Source: Chaetorhynchus papuensis
Lineage: Eukaryota; Chordata; Aves; Passeriformes; Rhipiduridae
DNA length: 64,000 nucleotides
NCBI GenBank assembly: GCA_013396525.1
Contig: VWYX01001159.1
Span: forward strand, 70,045 to 134,044
Direction of reading: 5' to 3'
The position numbers were made by a program, and so were the translations under genes. Under the pieces are notes generated by a model. The model saw nothing but the letters and a program-made list of their open reading frames with translations. It was not told the DNA's origin and searched no databases. Shown one piece after another: positions 1 to 11,765 of this stretch; position 1 is the first letter of the stretch, and each line of letters opens with the position of its first letter.

Positions 1-95
1 GAAGGAAGGAAGGAAGGAAGGAAGGAAGGAAGGAAGGAAGGAAGGAAGGAAGGAAGGAAGGAAGGAAGGAAGGAAGGAAGGAAGGAAGGAAGGAA
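1..95. repeat. (GAAG)n tetranucleotide microsatellite
   Basis: The first 95 bases are a nearly uninterrupted array of the tetramer GAAG/AAGG, more than 20 copies. It runs off the left edge of the window, so its true length is unknown. One strand is pure purine, so it could adopt triplex structure and should be length-polymorphic. No gene is next to it. Confidence 0.97.
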
Positions 96-628
96 AAGTT
101 AGAGTTCCTTCCTGAGACAGGTGTGCATCTGCAAGAGCAAGGCGCAGCCCTCTGTGTGATCCAGGTTCAGCTCAAGACAGCTCGAGAGATCCTGAGGGAA
201 AAAATGTACAGACAGATCAGATAATTAATAACTATTCTGTGGCAGCAGACAGGTCACAAGGAATTAATTTCGATTCTATCCCTGCCGTGACTAGGCACTA
301 ATAGCCTGTCTCACACATTCCTTGGCAGCCTTTATTTAGTGTTGCCTCCCTCTCCTCACCTTTAGCCAGGCTGAGTAGAATCCAACTCCGTAAATCATCT
401 TGTGAACAACTCATGGAATAAAGGGGTCACAAATCATTCTGCTGAGGTTCTTTTTTGAGCATCTTTGTGTCTTTGTCCATGAATAATGAGAAACAGCAGA
501 GCCACAGGTGGGCTTCTTGGATGAAAATGCCTTAAATGAGCAGAGATCACCACGGCTAAATCCTCTTGGTGCTGCCGCCCTGACACTGGATGGAGCAGGC
601 AAGAAGACAGGCTTTAATAAATGTGAAA
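96..628. other. unique sequence, no feature seen
   Basis: This stretch between the GAAG array and the first CR1 fragment has no recognisable repeat, RNA gene or credible exon. Short ORFs overlap on both strands (about 411-846), but they run into the CR1 fragment and show no codon bias or known motif. Confidence 0.5.
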
Positions 629-850
629 GAATCATAGAATGGTTTGGGTTGGAAGGGCCTTTCAAGACCATCTCATTCCACCCCCTGCCATGGGCAGGAA
701 AACTTTCCACCAGGCTAGGTTGCTCCAAATCCCATGCTGGTCTTGGATCTTTCCAGGGTTGGGGCAGTCACGGCTTCTCTGGGCAACCAGTGGCAGTGCC
801 CCATCATCACACAGATGTTGTGGTGACAGCTTCTTTACTGCCTTAGGAAG
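629..850 (-). mobile_element. CR1 LINE 3'-end fragment
   Basis: CR1 is a non-LTR retrotransposon abundant in birds; most copies are 5'-truncated and keep only the 3' untranslated end. Read on the plus strand this copy starts with the reversed tail octamers (GAATCATAGAAT), then GGTTTGGGTTGGAAGGG, CCCCCTGCCATGGGCAGG and a match to the CACAGCTTCTCTGGGCAACC block. The element therefore points to the minus strand. It is diverged by substitutions and small indels and ends within the part matching CAGTAAAGAATTTCTTCC. Apparent ORFs through it are meaningless. Confidence 0.9.
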
Positions 851-2730
851 AGAAAACTTCAAACTCATGGAGTATGGGGTTTCCCAGGACACGAGCCCTC
901 TAAAGAAGCTCACAGTAGCTCTGTGTAGTACCTTCAGAAACCACAAAGGTTTCCCGGAATTTAAACATTGGAACTGTATCCAAGTCTCAATGAAAATTAG
1001 TATCAGGGAGAACAACAAAGAAAAAAATATAAATACTGAAATTCCTATGCTACAAAACCTGTTTCTAGGACTGGAGCTGCTGCAAGGTCCACTGTGGAAA
1101 TCCTGCTCCTCCTAAAGGCTTCATTCATGCTACCACATTAATGGACATACATAAACACTGTCTTAAAAGAGTTTCAGATGTTAATTAACAGCATTTATTT
1201 TGTGTTTGCACAAACAAGCTGCTATTTCCACTTCCAGATCAAAAGAAGGAAATGCTAAAAAAGAAAAAAAATCCTGTAAATAATACATCCTCTTTGGCTC
1301 AGGAAAAGAGCTGTCTCAAATGACCAAGACATGAAGGCATTGCTTTAATATTGAAGTTACACAGTGAATGAAGCTGAAAAGAATTTTAGACAAAGAAAAA
1401 ATGGATAAAGAGGAAAGTTAATCAGGAAATTCCAAATTTGTCCATGACATTCTTCAGCTACAGCTGTAAATAATATACACCTGGAGTGGGAAGTCTTAAA
1501 GCTCTCACAAATGGCTTAACTTGCCTGTCACTGAAGTCACTGAAATCAGTAAGGAAAATAGGTGAAATCTTATTCTTAGTTCATCTCAAATATAGGATTT
1601 TTCCTTCAGTTTATCCCTGCCAAAAATAGGAACTAACACTAGTATGGCTAATGCTTTGCCCTTGTGCTTTTAAGGCTCAGTGAATGGCTTAGGAGCAGTA
1701 AAAAGACTAAAAATAGCAATTTACATCTGGTTGATATTCACTGCTGTAGCAATACTCTAGCTCAGATCTGCTCTGTGGTTAGAATGAAAATGGTAAGGAA
1801 CTCCAAGCAGCAGTCATTATCCTTCAGCACTTATGTTTGTATTTATTGATGTTCATGAAGTCATCAGGTGTTCCATTCAAATATGCTATTTAAACATTTC
1901 TTACTTAACTGATTCTATTGTCTTTACCTGCTTGGGAGTGATGCCATGATGATTTTTGTCTTTTTCCCGAGTTCCAGATATTTAGTGCCATTTCTCTTTT
2001 AAGATGGTAATAATGTGCTTATATTTCAAGCTAATAAATAGTGATTTACAGTAGTTGTTTGTGAGACTCTGAAGAGCCCAAACGGGGTTTTTTTGCCTTA
2101 ATCTTTTAGTTTGTTTGTTTCTTTTCTACTTTCCAGGAGCACCACCAGGCAGTCCCAGACACTTCTGTGTTAAGGAGTAACACAGATCCCAATCTTTTAT
2201 TACTTTCTTATATTAACTTTACAGCCCATATTTGCATGAGACTTGAGTCACTGGACCAATTAGGTGAGGAACCAACCTTTGAAAAATTACCACCTCAAAG
2301 CATCATACAAAGTCAGAAATAATGACATGGAAATAGACTTTGTTTTTGGAGAAATAAATGTGACAAAACACCCTCATTCTATATGACCTACAGGAGAAAT
2401 TCAGACAGGCAAAATTGCTTTTAGTTGCTTGTTTCTTAAATGCAGCATTTTTTCAAAAATAAATACAAGGATTTATATTCTTTCTTCCTTAATAATTTAA
2501 ATGATGGCTTTTTCCCTAGTACCTTCATCACTGAAATGGGAAAGAATGAGAGAAAAATCAAAGGCAATGGGTCATCTTGGAGGTTATCATCAATAATTCA
2601 TTAGGCTCTGTGGTGGTGTTCTGGCCTCTTATGAATACCATTTATTTCATCTTGTAGTCATATTAAACCCAGTTGGGAAGTTCTCAGTGTACCTCAGGAC
2701 CTTTATATTTGGTGAATATCAGTATTGCAT
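851..2730. other. unique AT-rich sequence, nothing identifiable
   Basis: About 1.9 kb of AT-rich single-copy-looking DNA. I see no repeat family, RNA gene or exon. The only ORF of note (1664-1849, 61 codons) has no recognisable motif. Confidence 0.45.
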
Positions 2731-2771
2731 GTATAATATATATTATATTATATATATATAATATATATAAT
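2731..2771. repeat. (TA)n-rich tract
   Basis: An imperfect alternating TA tract of about 40 bases with ATT/AAT interruptions. It is largely self-complementary and could extrude as a cruciform. It is a simple sequence feature with no adjacent gene. Confidence 0.85.
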
Positions 2772-4265
2772 GCAGTATAATTATGCAGGTGAACCATTAA
2801 CAGCCAATAAGCTCTTTGTTGGAATTTTATTATCCATTTCCCTTTCTGCCCATTTTTTTTTAACATTGCAAACGATATGAGAAGGAAGTTGGCAGCATCT
2901 CCCCTGCTGGCAGTCGTGCCTGGGTCCTAGAAACATGGACTTGGCCCAGCTGGAAGAGCAGGGCTCTTCTCTGCCTGGTTGTGCTTAACTTATGATCACC
3001 TGTACTTTTATTACTGAAAATGTTACAGTCTTGACTTCAGCTGGAATTGCCCAAAACAGACTGAGAACACCGAAAACCTTCTGTACGAGAAGAAACACCA
3101 GTCACACTGGTATTACTGTAAGTGGCTGTGGAAATAGAAACTTAAAGATTCTTAGTCTGAAGGTACAGAAGTCTCCCCATATTAATTAAATAAGTAAACC
3201 TTGCTGCAACCATGACCGAAGAGCATTGACTCACCAGCGATGCAATGCTGGCAATGCACAGAATCAAATACCTGCCAATTTCACCCATTTCAACTACAAC
3301 TGATGCTCTATAGCGTTAACAGCGTGGTGTAAGAGAGTGTACAGAGGTTCACAGGCTTCAAACTTCAGAAAAAGCCATAACAACACATCTCTGCATGCAC
3401 AGCTTATCTCCAAACTGAATCCTGCCTTGATTCCGAGTTAAAGCAACAAAAAAATCATAAATCCAGCTCATGGCAACTTTGTTTTTACTGATAACTTTCC
3501 ATGACACTCATATGTCACAGACACCGTGTAAACTAAGATAACAGTTGTATTTAGGAAATACAATCAAAGGATCCTCAGAAGTGACTTCTTTTCTAAAAAA
3601 AGGGGGTTTGTTTATACAATAGTTTCATTTTCTACTGCAAAAAGCTATCAGAAAGGCCACTCTCTATTAAGGTCTATGATAATAAAGAGATCTGCACAAG
3701 ATGTCTAAATCAACTGTGTTCTTTTGACCTGATACTTTCTTTGGGGTTTGGCATCAGATATTGGCAACCAAGGAGTTTTTGTTGCAAGATGTTCGCTCAG
3801 CGAAAATTTAAGATCAGCCAAACCTATTTCATTGAAACCAGCCCCAAGGATTTCCTTTTGCAGTCAGAGCTAATCAGGGGCAAAAATTTTGGCCTCAAAG
3901 AGAACACGATCAACAAAACGCTGCAGGCAGTTTTAATGAAAGCCTAAGAGCCACTAATGAGTACCAATCATACTAAGAAACAATGAACTCATCTGCCCTT
4001 AGGTCAACACACTCTTCCCTAAATGAAAGATTTCTTTGCACTTCTAAAACATGTATCTAATAAACACAAAAGTCAAAATCCATGGCACAGAAGTGTAATA
4101 AAACACTTACATGTGAGAAACACCAATATATGTTGATAGATATATGTATAGAGCCCTGTAATCAGAATTGAAAGCAAATAGTGACCTAAAAGTCAGTGAT
4201 CTTGAATTATTATACATTGTTTTCTCTATCACTGAGATTATAATTTAAAATAATTTGATGGTCTT
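2772..4265. other. unique sequence, no feature seen
   Basis: Single-copy-looking sequence between the TA tract and the 4.27 kb tandem repeat. ORFs at 2992-3189 and 3741-3947 are 65 and 68 codons long, have no recognisable domain and look like chance frames. Confidence 0.45.
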
Positions 4266-4354
4266 GATTTCCAAAGGATGAAATGCATAGTGTGCCAGAT
4301 TTCCAAAGGATGGAAACGTACAGTGTGTCAGATTTTCAGGACATGAAAATCATA
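4266..4354. repeat. Tandem repeat, 32-33 bp unit, about 2.7 copies
   Basis: Two adjacent units start with GATTTCCAAAGGATG (4266-4297 and 4298-4330) and differ at only a few positions. A third, partial and more diverged unit (4331-4354, about 17 of 24 bases matching) starts GATTTTCAGG. The sequence shows the duplication directly. It resembles a small local minisatellite rather than a dispersed repeat. Confidence 0.85.
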
Positions 4355-5409
4355 ACTTTTATTCCTATTTTGATTAATGTCTGCACTTTAAACCTTATCT
4401 GATGAAATGCACTTCAGAAAACCTGCTTACATATACAGTACCATATATAAAATATCACACACACACAATATATTTACAACCAAACACTTTTTTTTTTACC
4501 CTTAATTGTGAACTTTTCTATGGATTTCTTTTGGGCTTGTTAAGTACCTGACTAACTCTCTTTGAGAGATTTTACCCTACACTAGGGCCAGTCATTCCCA
4601 GTTACACAGACTGAACACTCTCCTCCAATGCCAGTACTTCTGTATCATTTTAGAACCTAATTAAAAGGTGTTTCTGACAAAAAATTCCCAGGTCAGCAAG
4701 AGCAGATCAGAGAAAAACTCTCTTGACCAGCCTTTGCAAAATGAAAACAATTGATCTGATTCACATACTTCAAGTACCATTTTCCTTATGTCTTTTCTTC
4801 CTCCGGCATCACAAGTGAAATCAATAGTGCTCCAGGTTTCCTGATTATTTTACAGAGGTAAAAAGTTCCCTGGTTTTGTTAGAAAAAATTTATTTTGCAA
4901 ACAACCATTCTTTTGAGAATGTTCTTTTAAAAGAACAAGGAGGCAAGTATGGAAATTAAGCTCTCATCTCTATCACGTTAATTGCAGGCCTACTATCTAC
5001 TTTCTTCAGGTATTAAAACAAATAAATAAAAAAAAATTATAAAAAATCCCAAAAGAATCAACAAAAGAAACCCAAAACCCCAACAAAACAAACAAAAAAT
5101 TAGATGGTAATTCTGCTACCTAAGCTCAAGGTAATTTTTTTCCAATTTTGGGCCACTCTTAATCATGACAAATTCCCACTGATCTGGCAGGTACTAAAAT
5201 TTCACCACAGCAGAAAACAAACTCTGTCTCAAAAACCTGGCGTGGAGTTTCTGCTCTCCAAAACTTAAGTGACTACTCTGATTCCTTCCTTTTACTCTCC
5301 AGGTAGCCATAAATCTCAAAATGAGAGACACTCCAAGGGAAAAGGGATGGTGAGCTTAAGAGGAGATTAGAATGACCAGAGAAGGGATAATAAAGAGCTC
5401 AGAAAACCA
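4355..5409. other. unique sequence with an A-rich block
   Basis: No gene or repeat family was recognised. The stretch at about 5020-5100 is A-rich low-complexity sequence (runs of A with CCC and CAA interruptions). It contains no upstream processed-transcript sequence that would mark it as a retrogene tail. Confidence 0.4.
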
Positions 5410-5798
5410 AAAAAATTGATGGGCAGGCTGGGGGTGCACAAAGAGTTGGGAGGGGACACAGCTGGGACAGCTGACCCCAAATGGAGAATGGGATATTCTA
5501 AACCATGTGGTATCCTTGGCATATAAACAAGAGGAGAGGTTTCTGGGAGTGGGCACTGACCAAGGGCTTGTTGGCCATCAGCTGATGGTGAACATTTGGT
5601 TTTGTTTGCTGCACTTGTCTTTGCTGGGTTTTATTTCTCCCTGTAATTTTTTTCTTTTATTATTATTGTTAAATTATTTTTGTCTGAACCCATGAGTTTT
5701 TCTCACTTTTACCCTTCCATATCCCACTCTCATCCCGCTGTGGGGGAGTGAATGAGCAGCTGGGTGGGGTTGAGTTTCTGGGTGGGTTTGAACCAATG
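5410..5798 (+). mobile_element. Endogenous retrovirus LTR (ERVL-type), 5'-truncated
   Basis: The plus strand follows a passerine ERVL-type LTR family I recognise from memory. In order: a GGGGGTGCACAAAGAGTTGG block, GGGACACAGCTGGGACAGC, TGACCCCAAATGG, a GGATATTC block, then CATATAAA at the expected promoter position. The 3' part has the CCCATGAGTTTTTCTCAC block, a region matching CCCATCCCACCGGGGGGAGTG, and an end resembling GGGTTAAACCATGACA. The 5' part is missing or too diverged to align, and no retroviral coding sequence flanks it, so it is an old solo or truncated LTR. The family assignment should be confirmed with a repeat library. Confidence 0.75.
5522..5527 (+). promoter_or_regulatory. 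TATA box of the LTR
   Basis: TATAAA within GGCATATAAACAAG sits where the family's LTR promoter TATA box lies, after the GGATATTC...CCATGTGG block. It is intact in sequence. Whether it still drives transcription is unknown, as the LTR is diverged. Confidence 0.55.
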
Positions 5799-6138
5799 CT
5801 GAAAAATAATGCCATATGTAACTAGTCAATTGTTGGATTCTCTTTTCCTGGGGCTAATCCTATTCAAAAACTTGATGAATTTTGTGTTAATTTCCAGCTT
5901 GGTTAATTACAAATCCCACTCAGGCACATTCCACTCAAATATGTGTAGATACAAAGAAATATTTGGACACCTTTTCCCATTTTCAGGAGGTATGGAATTA
6001 AATCCAGAGAACAGAGATATCCTTGAGGCAGCCATTGGTAAACAAGCACCTCACTGTGCTGCTATTTTTATCAATTATTCCAAATTTTTGAGATGGAGAG
6101 ATAAAAGCGACTGCTACTGAATCTGTACCCTGAATTCC
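5799..6138. other. unique sequence, no feature seen
   Basis: This short stretch between the LTR and a CR1 fragment contains a 103-codon open frame (5809-6120, plus). The frame has no recognisable motif, no plausible splice context and no composition bias, so I treat it as chance. Confidence 0.4.
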
Positions 6139-6271
6139 TTGTGTGGAAGTGCTCAGGAGGTGTGTGAATGTGTCGCTTGGGGATGAGGTTTGGTGGTGAG
6201 CATGGAGTTGTTGGATTAATGTTTGAGCACAATGGTCTTGGAGGTCATTTCTAACTTCAGTGATTCTATGA
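6139..6271 (+). mobile_element. CR1 LINE 3'-end fragment (diverged)
   Basis: The plus strand reads GGAGGTGTGTGAATGTG, then a TTGGGGATGAGG...TTAGTGGTG-like block, GTTGGATTAATG, GGTCTTGGAGGTCATTTC and finally GTGATTCTATGA. This is the order of the 3' end of the CR1 subfamily whose consensus ends in GATGATCTT...ATTCTATGA. Substitutions are frequent, so it is an old copy. Confidence 0.75.
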
Positions 6272-7828
6272 GTTCTAAACCAGGATACTGGGGCAGCATT
6301 AGCCTGCAGAGGAAAACTGGGCTCAGGTGAATGTTTGAGTCACCTTTCCATTATTACCCTTTCATAAGGCCTTGGGTGAAACTCAGAAATAATGGGGTTC
6401 ATAGACCTTCAGATTCTTTGGCCTTTGCACAGTGAATGGCAGTAATATTTCCTTCTGGTACCATATTTTTACTCCAGAGCACTTTGAGTTTAGTCTTACA
6501 GCGATGTCAAGAGCTATAACAAAAAAATTCCTAAAACAAAACCACTATTTTTTTCATCATCCATGATACGTCCTTACTTTATTTTAGACCCATGAGCTAC
6601 ACTTATAAGCTCCTTTATGTAAAAATGGTTATTTTAGGTCAGATCTATCATTGAAGCTCTTTACATTATTCTGTCAGTGAATCAATGTCAGATGCATTCA
6701 ATGCATGAACAGGTTTTTTTTATTTTTGTATTATTATTCTAACACTTCACTCGGTCAGAGAATGAACTTGACTCGGTGTGATTAGATGAGAATTAACTTG
6801 TTCACATGCTCTGTACAACACCAAAGATGAGAGAGTTGTTTGAACTTCTCTAATTCCTGCCAACACAGAAATACAGCCCTTCATGCAGACATCTGTTTCT
6901 GCTGGAGGTCTGGGCAACAGAAAAGCAAACACACCTGGAGGCAGGGGAAAACTAAACCACTCCAAATGCTCTGCAAATTCTCCAACGTGACATCTTTATT
7001 TCACCTCTTAAAATGTAATTCTACCTAGCACCACAAAATTGGTGCCCAACTCCTCCTAAGTCTTAGCTCTGAGGTTCTTGGCGGGATTTTGCAATGTGTG
7101 TTTGTGGGCAGGTGGAGAGAGATTCAACCCTTGGACTGTGTAAACTTGGACTAAAAGGAAAAAAAGTCTGAGGGAGGCTGGGTCGTTTCTGGAGTCTTGA
7201 TGGATCTCTGGAAAACTTGACTGTACCTTTCCTTCTGCACTCAGTGAAGGTAATTCTCTCACTGAAAGTGATTCTCTTACTTTTGGGTTCCCACACAGAT
7301 CAATTCTGATTTTAGCAAATTACCCAGCCTCATTCCTAAGGCACATTATCATCCATTTCCTTCATTTTTCACATACTGCCAACATTCTAATGGCCATCAA
7401 CTTCTTTCCTCAACACACAACTTAGAAAAACTGCAGATAAGCTTAACTTTCCTGAAAGACATTTTTGAAGCAGCTTGTTAATTTTGTGGAACCATTTCAA
7501 TGGAATGTTGTTATGACATTAACCTGTATTTCAGTGTCTCAGTACAGCACATCAATTTGGAAAGGCTGTCTCGGGTATGGAAATAACACAGTGGTGTTAT
7601 TGCCCTATAAAGGAGTGAGGCAAGAACTATTTTGCCCCAAGCTGCAAGAATATGGCTGCATTCTTTCATCCACAGAGAAAACTTTTTTGCTAAACCCATA
7701 CTTTTCTCACCAAATTTTGCATTTTCAGGGCTCATTACTTCCTTGGTCCTGTCTCAACACATGTTCTATCCTTTGAGCCAGCTCATTTTCTTATCAGAAC
7801 TAGCAACTTCTCCAATGTCAATAGAAAT

Positions 7829-7862
7829 GCTGTTAATTGCATTTTGCAATTAATTGCACAGC
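7829..7862. repeat. Nested palindromes rich in TTAATTGCA
   Basis: TTAATTGCA at 7833-7841 is followed after TTT by its exact reverse complement (7845-7853). The right arm continues into a perfect 14 bp palindrome, TGCAATTAATTGCA (7845-7858). Flanking GCTGT and ACAGC can also pair. TAATTA/AATTGCA cores are typical binding sequences of homeodomain and POU factors; a regulatory role here is inference. Confidence 0.8.
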
Positions 7863-8801
7863 TTTTGTCCCTCTCTGCATCACATCATTTTAGACAGCAT
7901 TTCAATTTGCTTATATTTATTCTGTGTGTCTAGATTTTTTCCTTCAGAAAGAAAGGAAGGGTTTTACAAGTCACTGAAATCACCCACAACAATTTTGGAG
8001 TTGGTAAAGCCAACGAAAGGTCTTTAAGTGATTTGCCCAAGATGGGTCAATAAGTACAGCTATAGACAAACCCTGCAGATTTAACATTTTCTTTTTTCTC
8101 TAACCACAGGATGAAAACACTGCTGTCTGACTAACCTGTTCTTACTGCTTCAAGTGAAATTTATTCCACCCCTACACGGCCTCTGAAGTCCCATTTCTGT
8201 GATAATACATAGATTTTTCATTACCTCTTGACAAAATGCTTATCACTAGTGTTTGTTTTATCCCACTCCAGGCAAAACAACTGGAAAGGAATAATAACCA
8301 GATCCTAACAGCTATGAATTGCTGACAGACTTTTCTTCTAGAACAGTATGACATAAACAATATTTAGGCCGAGAGGTTTTTTGAAGGGCTTCTAAAACTT
8401 CCAGAAATTAAAATGTCACCTAAGCCAAACCCCTAAATTTTGGAGGTTCCTTTTCCCTGGAAAGGATGATTTTTATCATTATCTTCTATAATTATCTTCC
8501 TTCTCAATCCCCAGTCTTACAAAAATGTCTTCAGAACTATTTTAAATAGTAGAATAAGTCCAACCCTTTCATTCTATGTGCAGAGCAATGTTTTTGGGGT
8601 TTTTTTTAGCAGTACAGCTGGATAAGCTCGTGTTTCCCTACACGTGTAAGACATTCCACCCTTCACAAATCACTTCTTCATCACAATCACATGCTGCACC
8701 TTGTTGAAATTCTTGCCTTGAAAGAATGATCTATCTGTGCAGTCGTGTGTTTCCAATATTAAAATATCAAAATTCTTCTGACTCAAAAATAAGAGAATTA
8801 G

Positions 8802-8823
8802 AATCCTCATTAAAATGAGGATT
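8802..8823. repeat. 22 bp near-palindrome
   Basis: AATCCTCATT, two A residues, then AATGAGGATT: a perfect 10 bp inverted repeat around a 2-base centre. It could be a dimer binding site or a chance palindrome. Confidence 0.85.
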
Positions 8824-9700
8824 TCTGCATTGATTTTTAACCCACATCAATTTATCTTTTAATCTCAAATCTTTGAAATGGTCAGTTCCACTTTGTTTCT
8901 GCCAGATGAAGAGCAAAGTCTGACTACCAGCAGTATGGAAATGAAACCATTGGTTTAATGTAACAGTTTTATTGGTTCTCTGCTGTGCTGAGCTAATATG
9001 ACATATTATATTATAGCTGAAATATTATAATGAATTGTGTGAGGTTCACATTAGTTTGAAAGCATTCTTTACCAAGTTTGTGCTACCATCATTTGCAAGT
9101 CAGTACAAAAAGGAACATAGCAGGAAAGCTAATCTGGTGTGCATTGTATTAGTCTCTTTCCCATTAGTGTCAGAAATTAATTGCAGCATACACAAATTAC
9201 TCAGGACAGTTCTGCTTCTCTCCTATCGTTAGTTAGTAAGGGAATATTCAACAGAAAGCCTCTTAGGGTCTCTGCCTTGCGCAAAGCTCTCAGCCACAGA
9301 CAAGATAAATTTCTAAGTAAATTTAGGGGAAAATATTAAAAATATATAATTCAGATCTCAGACCCTACATGTAACCTCTGCAGGAAGTTGATGATGATTT
9401 TTTTTTTAATTCCTAATATTGACTTGGATTTGTTTGCAGTTGCCTAACAACTACAGAAACTGCTGAGTGGTTGGGGTGGGCAGTTTCACAGCCAGGTGGG
9501 TGTAAGATACTCACCTGAGTTTAATTGCCTGAGGTGAGCAAATGGTAAAATGGTTTTGTTGAACTGCTCCCCCTGCTCCTCTGTGGAAGTGTGACATGGA
9601 TTCTCCTGTACCAGCTTGGAAAGATCAACGGACCACTGACCTCATGAGAGAGTCCGAGCACAGCTTGCTTTTCCTCGTGGTCAGTGATTTCACAGTTCAG

Positions 9701-9730
9701 TTCAAATGGAACACTTCAGTTCCATTTGAA
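9701..9730. repeat. Hairpin: 12 bp perfect stem, 6 nt loop
   Basis: TTCAAATGGAAC (9701-9712) and GTTCCATTTGAA (9719-9730) are exact reverse complements separated by ACTTCA. The stem does not extend far enough for an obvious microRNA precursor. Its function is unknown. Confidence 0.9.
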
Positions 9731-11384
9731 AATGAAGCATTTTGAATGCTCTCAAACAGAGAAGATGCTTTTCCACCTTGCTTCAACTTCCCTGTTAACT
9801 GGGAACACAACTTTCCACTTTGCACCTGAGCCCACAGACCTGAAGAACCAGTCCTGCAAATCTTTTTAATCCCGTTCACTAGAACACCACCAAACTTGAA
9901 ACCCAGGAACCTGACCCACAATAACTACATTCATTTTGAAAGGACAATAGTGGAGCCTGCATACTAGTGCTTAGAGCCTCTGGTTAATAAATTTGAACTT
10001 GCAAGAGGAAAGGTGTTGGAACAACCCATAAGAAAAGTGCAAATAAATCAAACGGGCAATGGAAGTCTTCTGTAAAAGAGTTCTGGGTGTTCAACAGGTC
10101 TCTCTGAAGAAAAAGAACTTATGACCTACACATTATATCACATAAGGGTCTCTCCTAGCTGCATTCTTCAGTCACTGCTTCCAAGAGTCTCAGAAGTGTC
10201 TTCTTCACTTTATTTTAAACAGCTGCTTATTTAATTTTGTTTGAAGTCTAAAACTGTTTCCCAGATGGGAAACAGAAACACATAGGCCTGAAGAGACAAA
10301 TATATGAAGGAAATACTAGAAAATTACAATTATCATCAGGCCAGTTTCCACAACTTAGATGTGCCTTTTCCTAATTCCAGGAAGTTTCATCAATTGCAAA
10401 TTTCATAGATACGGGTTTGACGGGGGGCAAAAGGAACAGCAAGGAGGAGGAGGAAGGGAGCATTTTCAAGTCTGTTCCCTTGCTGTGATTACAACATATT
10501 CCAGTTTCATATTTTCATATTCCTTTACTGATCTTCCAGCTTATGCTGTTTCTAGTCTCTCATTCTTTTGGGTTTTTAAGCCACAAATTTGCTTTTATGC
10601 CTCAATAGCCACACTAGTAGATCAATCAATTTAAGAGGCAATGTGCACTGTACCTGGACACTAATAAAATAATATGCACAGAGCCAGCTAATTTTACCCT
10701 GAAGAATAAATCTAATGGTCTTGGGACCCTAACTGATCACAGCGCGGGGTGATGGATTTGAGGATAAAAGTTTGAGCAAGTATAGCTGATTTTTGTTATA
10801 ATGCCTCATATGAATAAATGTAAGGGTCAAAAACCCCCAAAATTAAGATGCAGTAGATGAGGGGTATTACAAATACTAATCACTCAGAAAAAATTGTTTA
10901 TATGGATTAAAAGACAATTCTTATTAGCAAAGTTAATATTTTGGCTAACAATTCTGTGGACTTTCCTGAACAACAAATATTGTAATTTGTCTACTCCACA
11001 AGTGAGAATCTGAGGTTCTGACATAGACTGGCCATGGGCACAGGGTGAAAGCAATTTGTTTGTGCCACAACTGAAGCATCTCGCAGTGGAAATGTCAGTC
11101 TCTGCTAATTTCTCCAAAGCTTCCCGTTTCATGTTTCTATTAACTTCAGACAAAATATTCATTCACCCAACTGTACTGGATTTATGATGCCTGGGCACCA
11201 ATTTTCCTATTAGCTGATGGTTTTGGGCAATAAACTGTAGCAGCTGAGTTATGGATCCACCCTCCTTGCCGATGGTTTCGCCTTGCAGACAGTGACGTGT
11301 GGCAGAGGGATTTGTCAGATCTAAGGACAGAATTATCTATCACCACTCAATATGAATTTATGGTTCAATCCAGACATCCAAGCT

Positions 11385-11582
11385 TCATAGAATTATACAG
11401 TCATAGAATATCCTGAGTTGGAAGGGATCCACAAGAATTACTGAGTCCTGCACAGGACAGCCCCAACAATCCCACCATGTGCCTGAGAGCATTGTCCAAA
11501 CACTTCTTGAGCTCTGTCAGCCCTGGTGCTGTGACCACTGCTCTGGGGAGCCTGTTCAGTGCCCAACCTCCCTCTGAGGGAA
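11385..11582 (-). mobile_element. CR1 LINE 3'-end fragment
   Basis: The plus strand starts with reversed tail octamers (TCATAGAATTATACAGTCAT), followed by ATATCCTGAGTTGGAAGGGA and CTGCACAGGACAGCCCCAAC. It continues with GAGAGCATTGTCCAAACAC, GAGCTCTGTCAGCC and GTGACCACTGC...CAGTGCCCAACC. This is a CR1 subfamily reading toward the minus strand. It is the same subfamily as the plus-strand copies at 47.2 and 58.3 kb, whose reverse complement carries the same blocks in order. Confidence 0.92.
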
Positions 11583-11660
11583 GTTTGGCTAGGACGTTCT
11601 GTGGCAGAAGATTTTAGAACAGTTTTCTAGTGATTTTTCCAAGATTTCTGTGCCACACAC

Positions 11661-11765
11661 TAAATATAAATATAAATATAAATATAAATATAAATATAAA
11701 TATAAATATAAATATAAATATAAATATAAATATAAATATAAATATATAATATATAATATATTTAG
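11661..11765. repeat. (ATAAAT)n hexanucleotide array
   Basis: About fourteen perfect copies of the hexamer TAAATA (11661-11745), grading into ATATATAAT sequence. It lies about 80 bases from a CR1 fragment. Open frames that translate it as YK or FI dipeptide repeats on opposite strands are artefacts of the array. Confidence 0.97.

Larger units (their letters stand above)
6272..11384. other. long unique AT-rich region with palindromes
   Basis: About 5 kb with no repeat family or credible exon. It holds three short perfect inverted repeats, listed separately at 7833-7858, 8802-8823 and 9701-9730. Open frames here (up to 103 codons, e.g. 7465-7776) lack domains and overlap frames on the other strand. 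It reads as intergenic or intronic DNA. Confidence 0.45.

Noticed and set aside
5020..5100. A-rich stretch as a retrogene poly(A) tail
   Set aside because: No processed gene sequence upstream and no flanking duplication; treated as low complexity.
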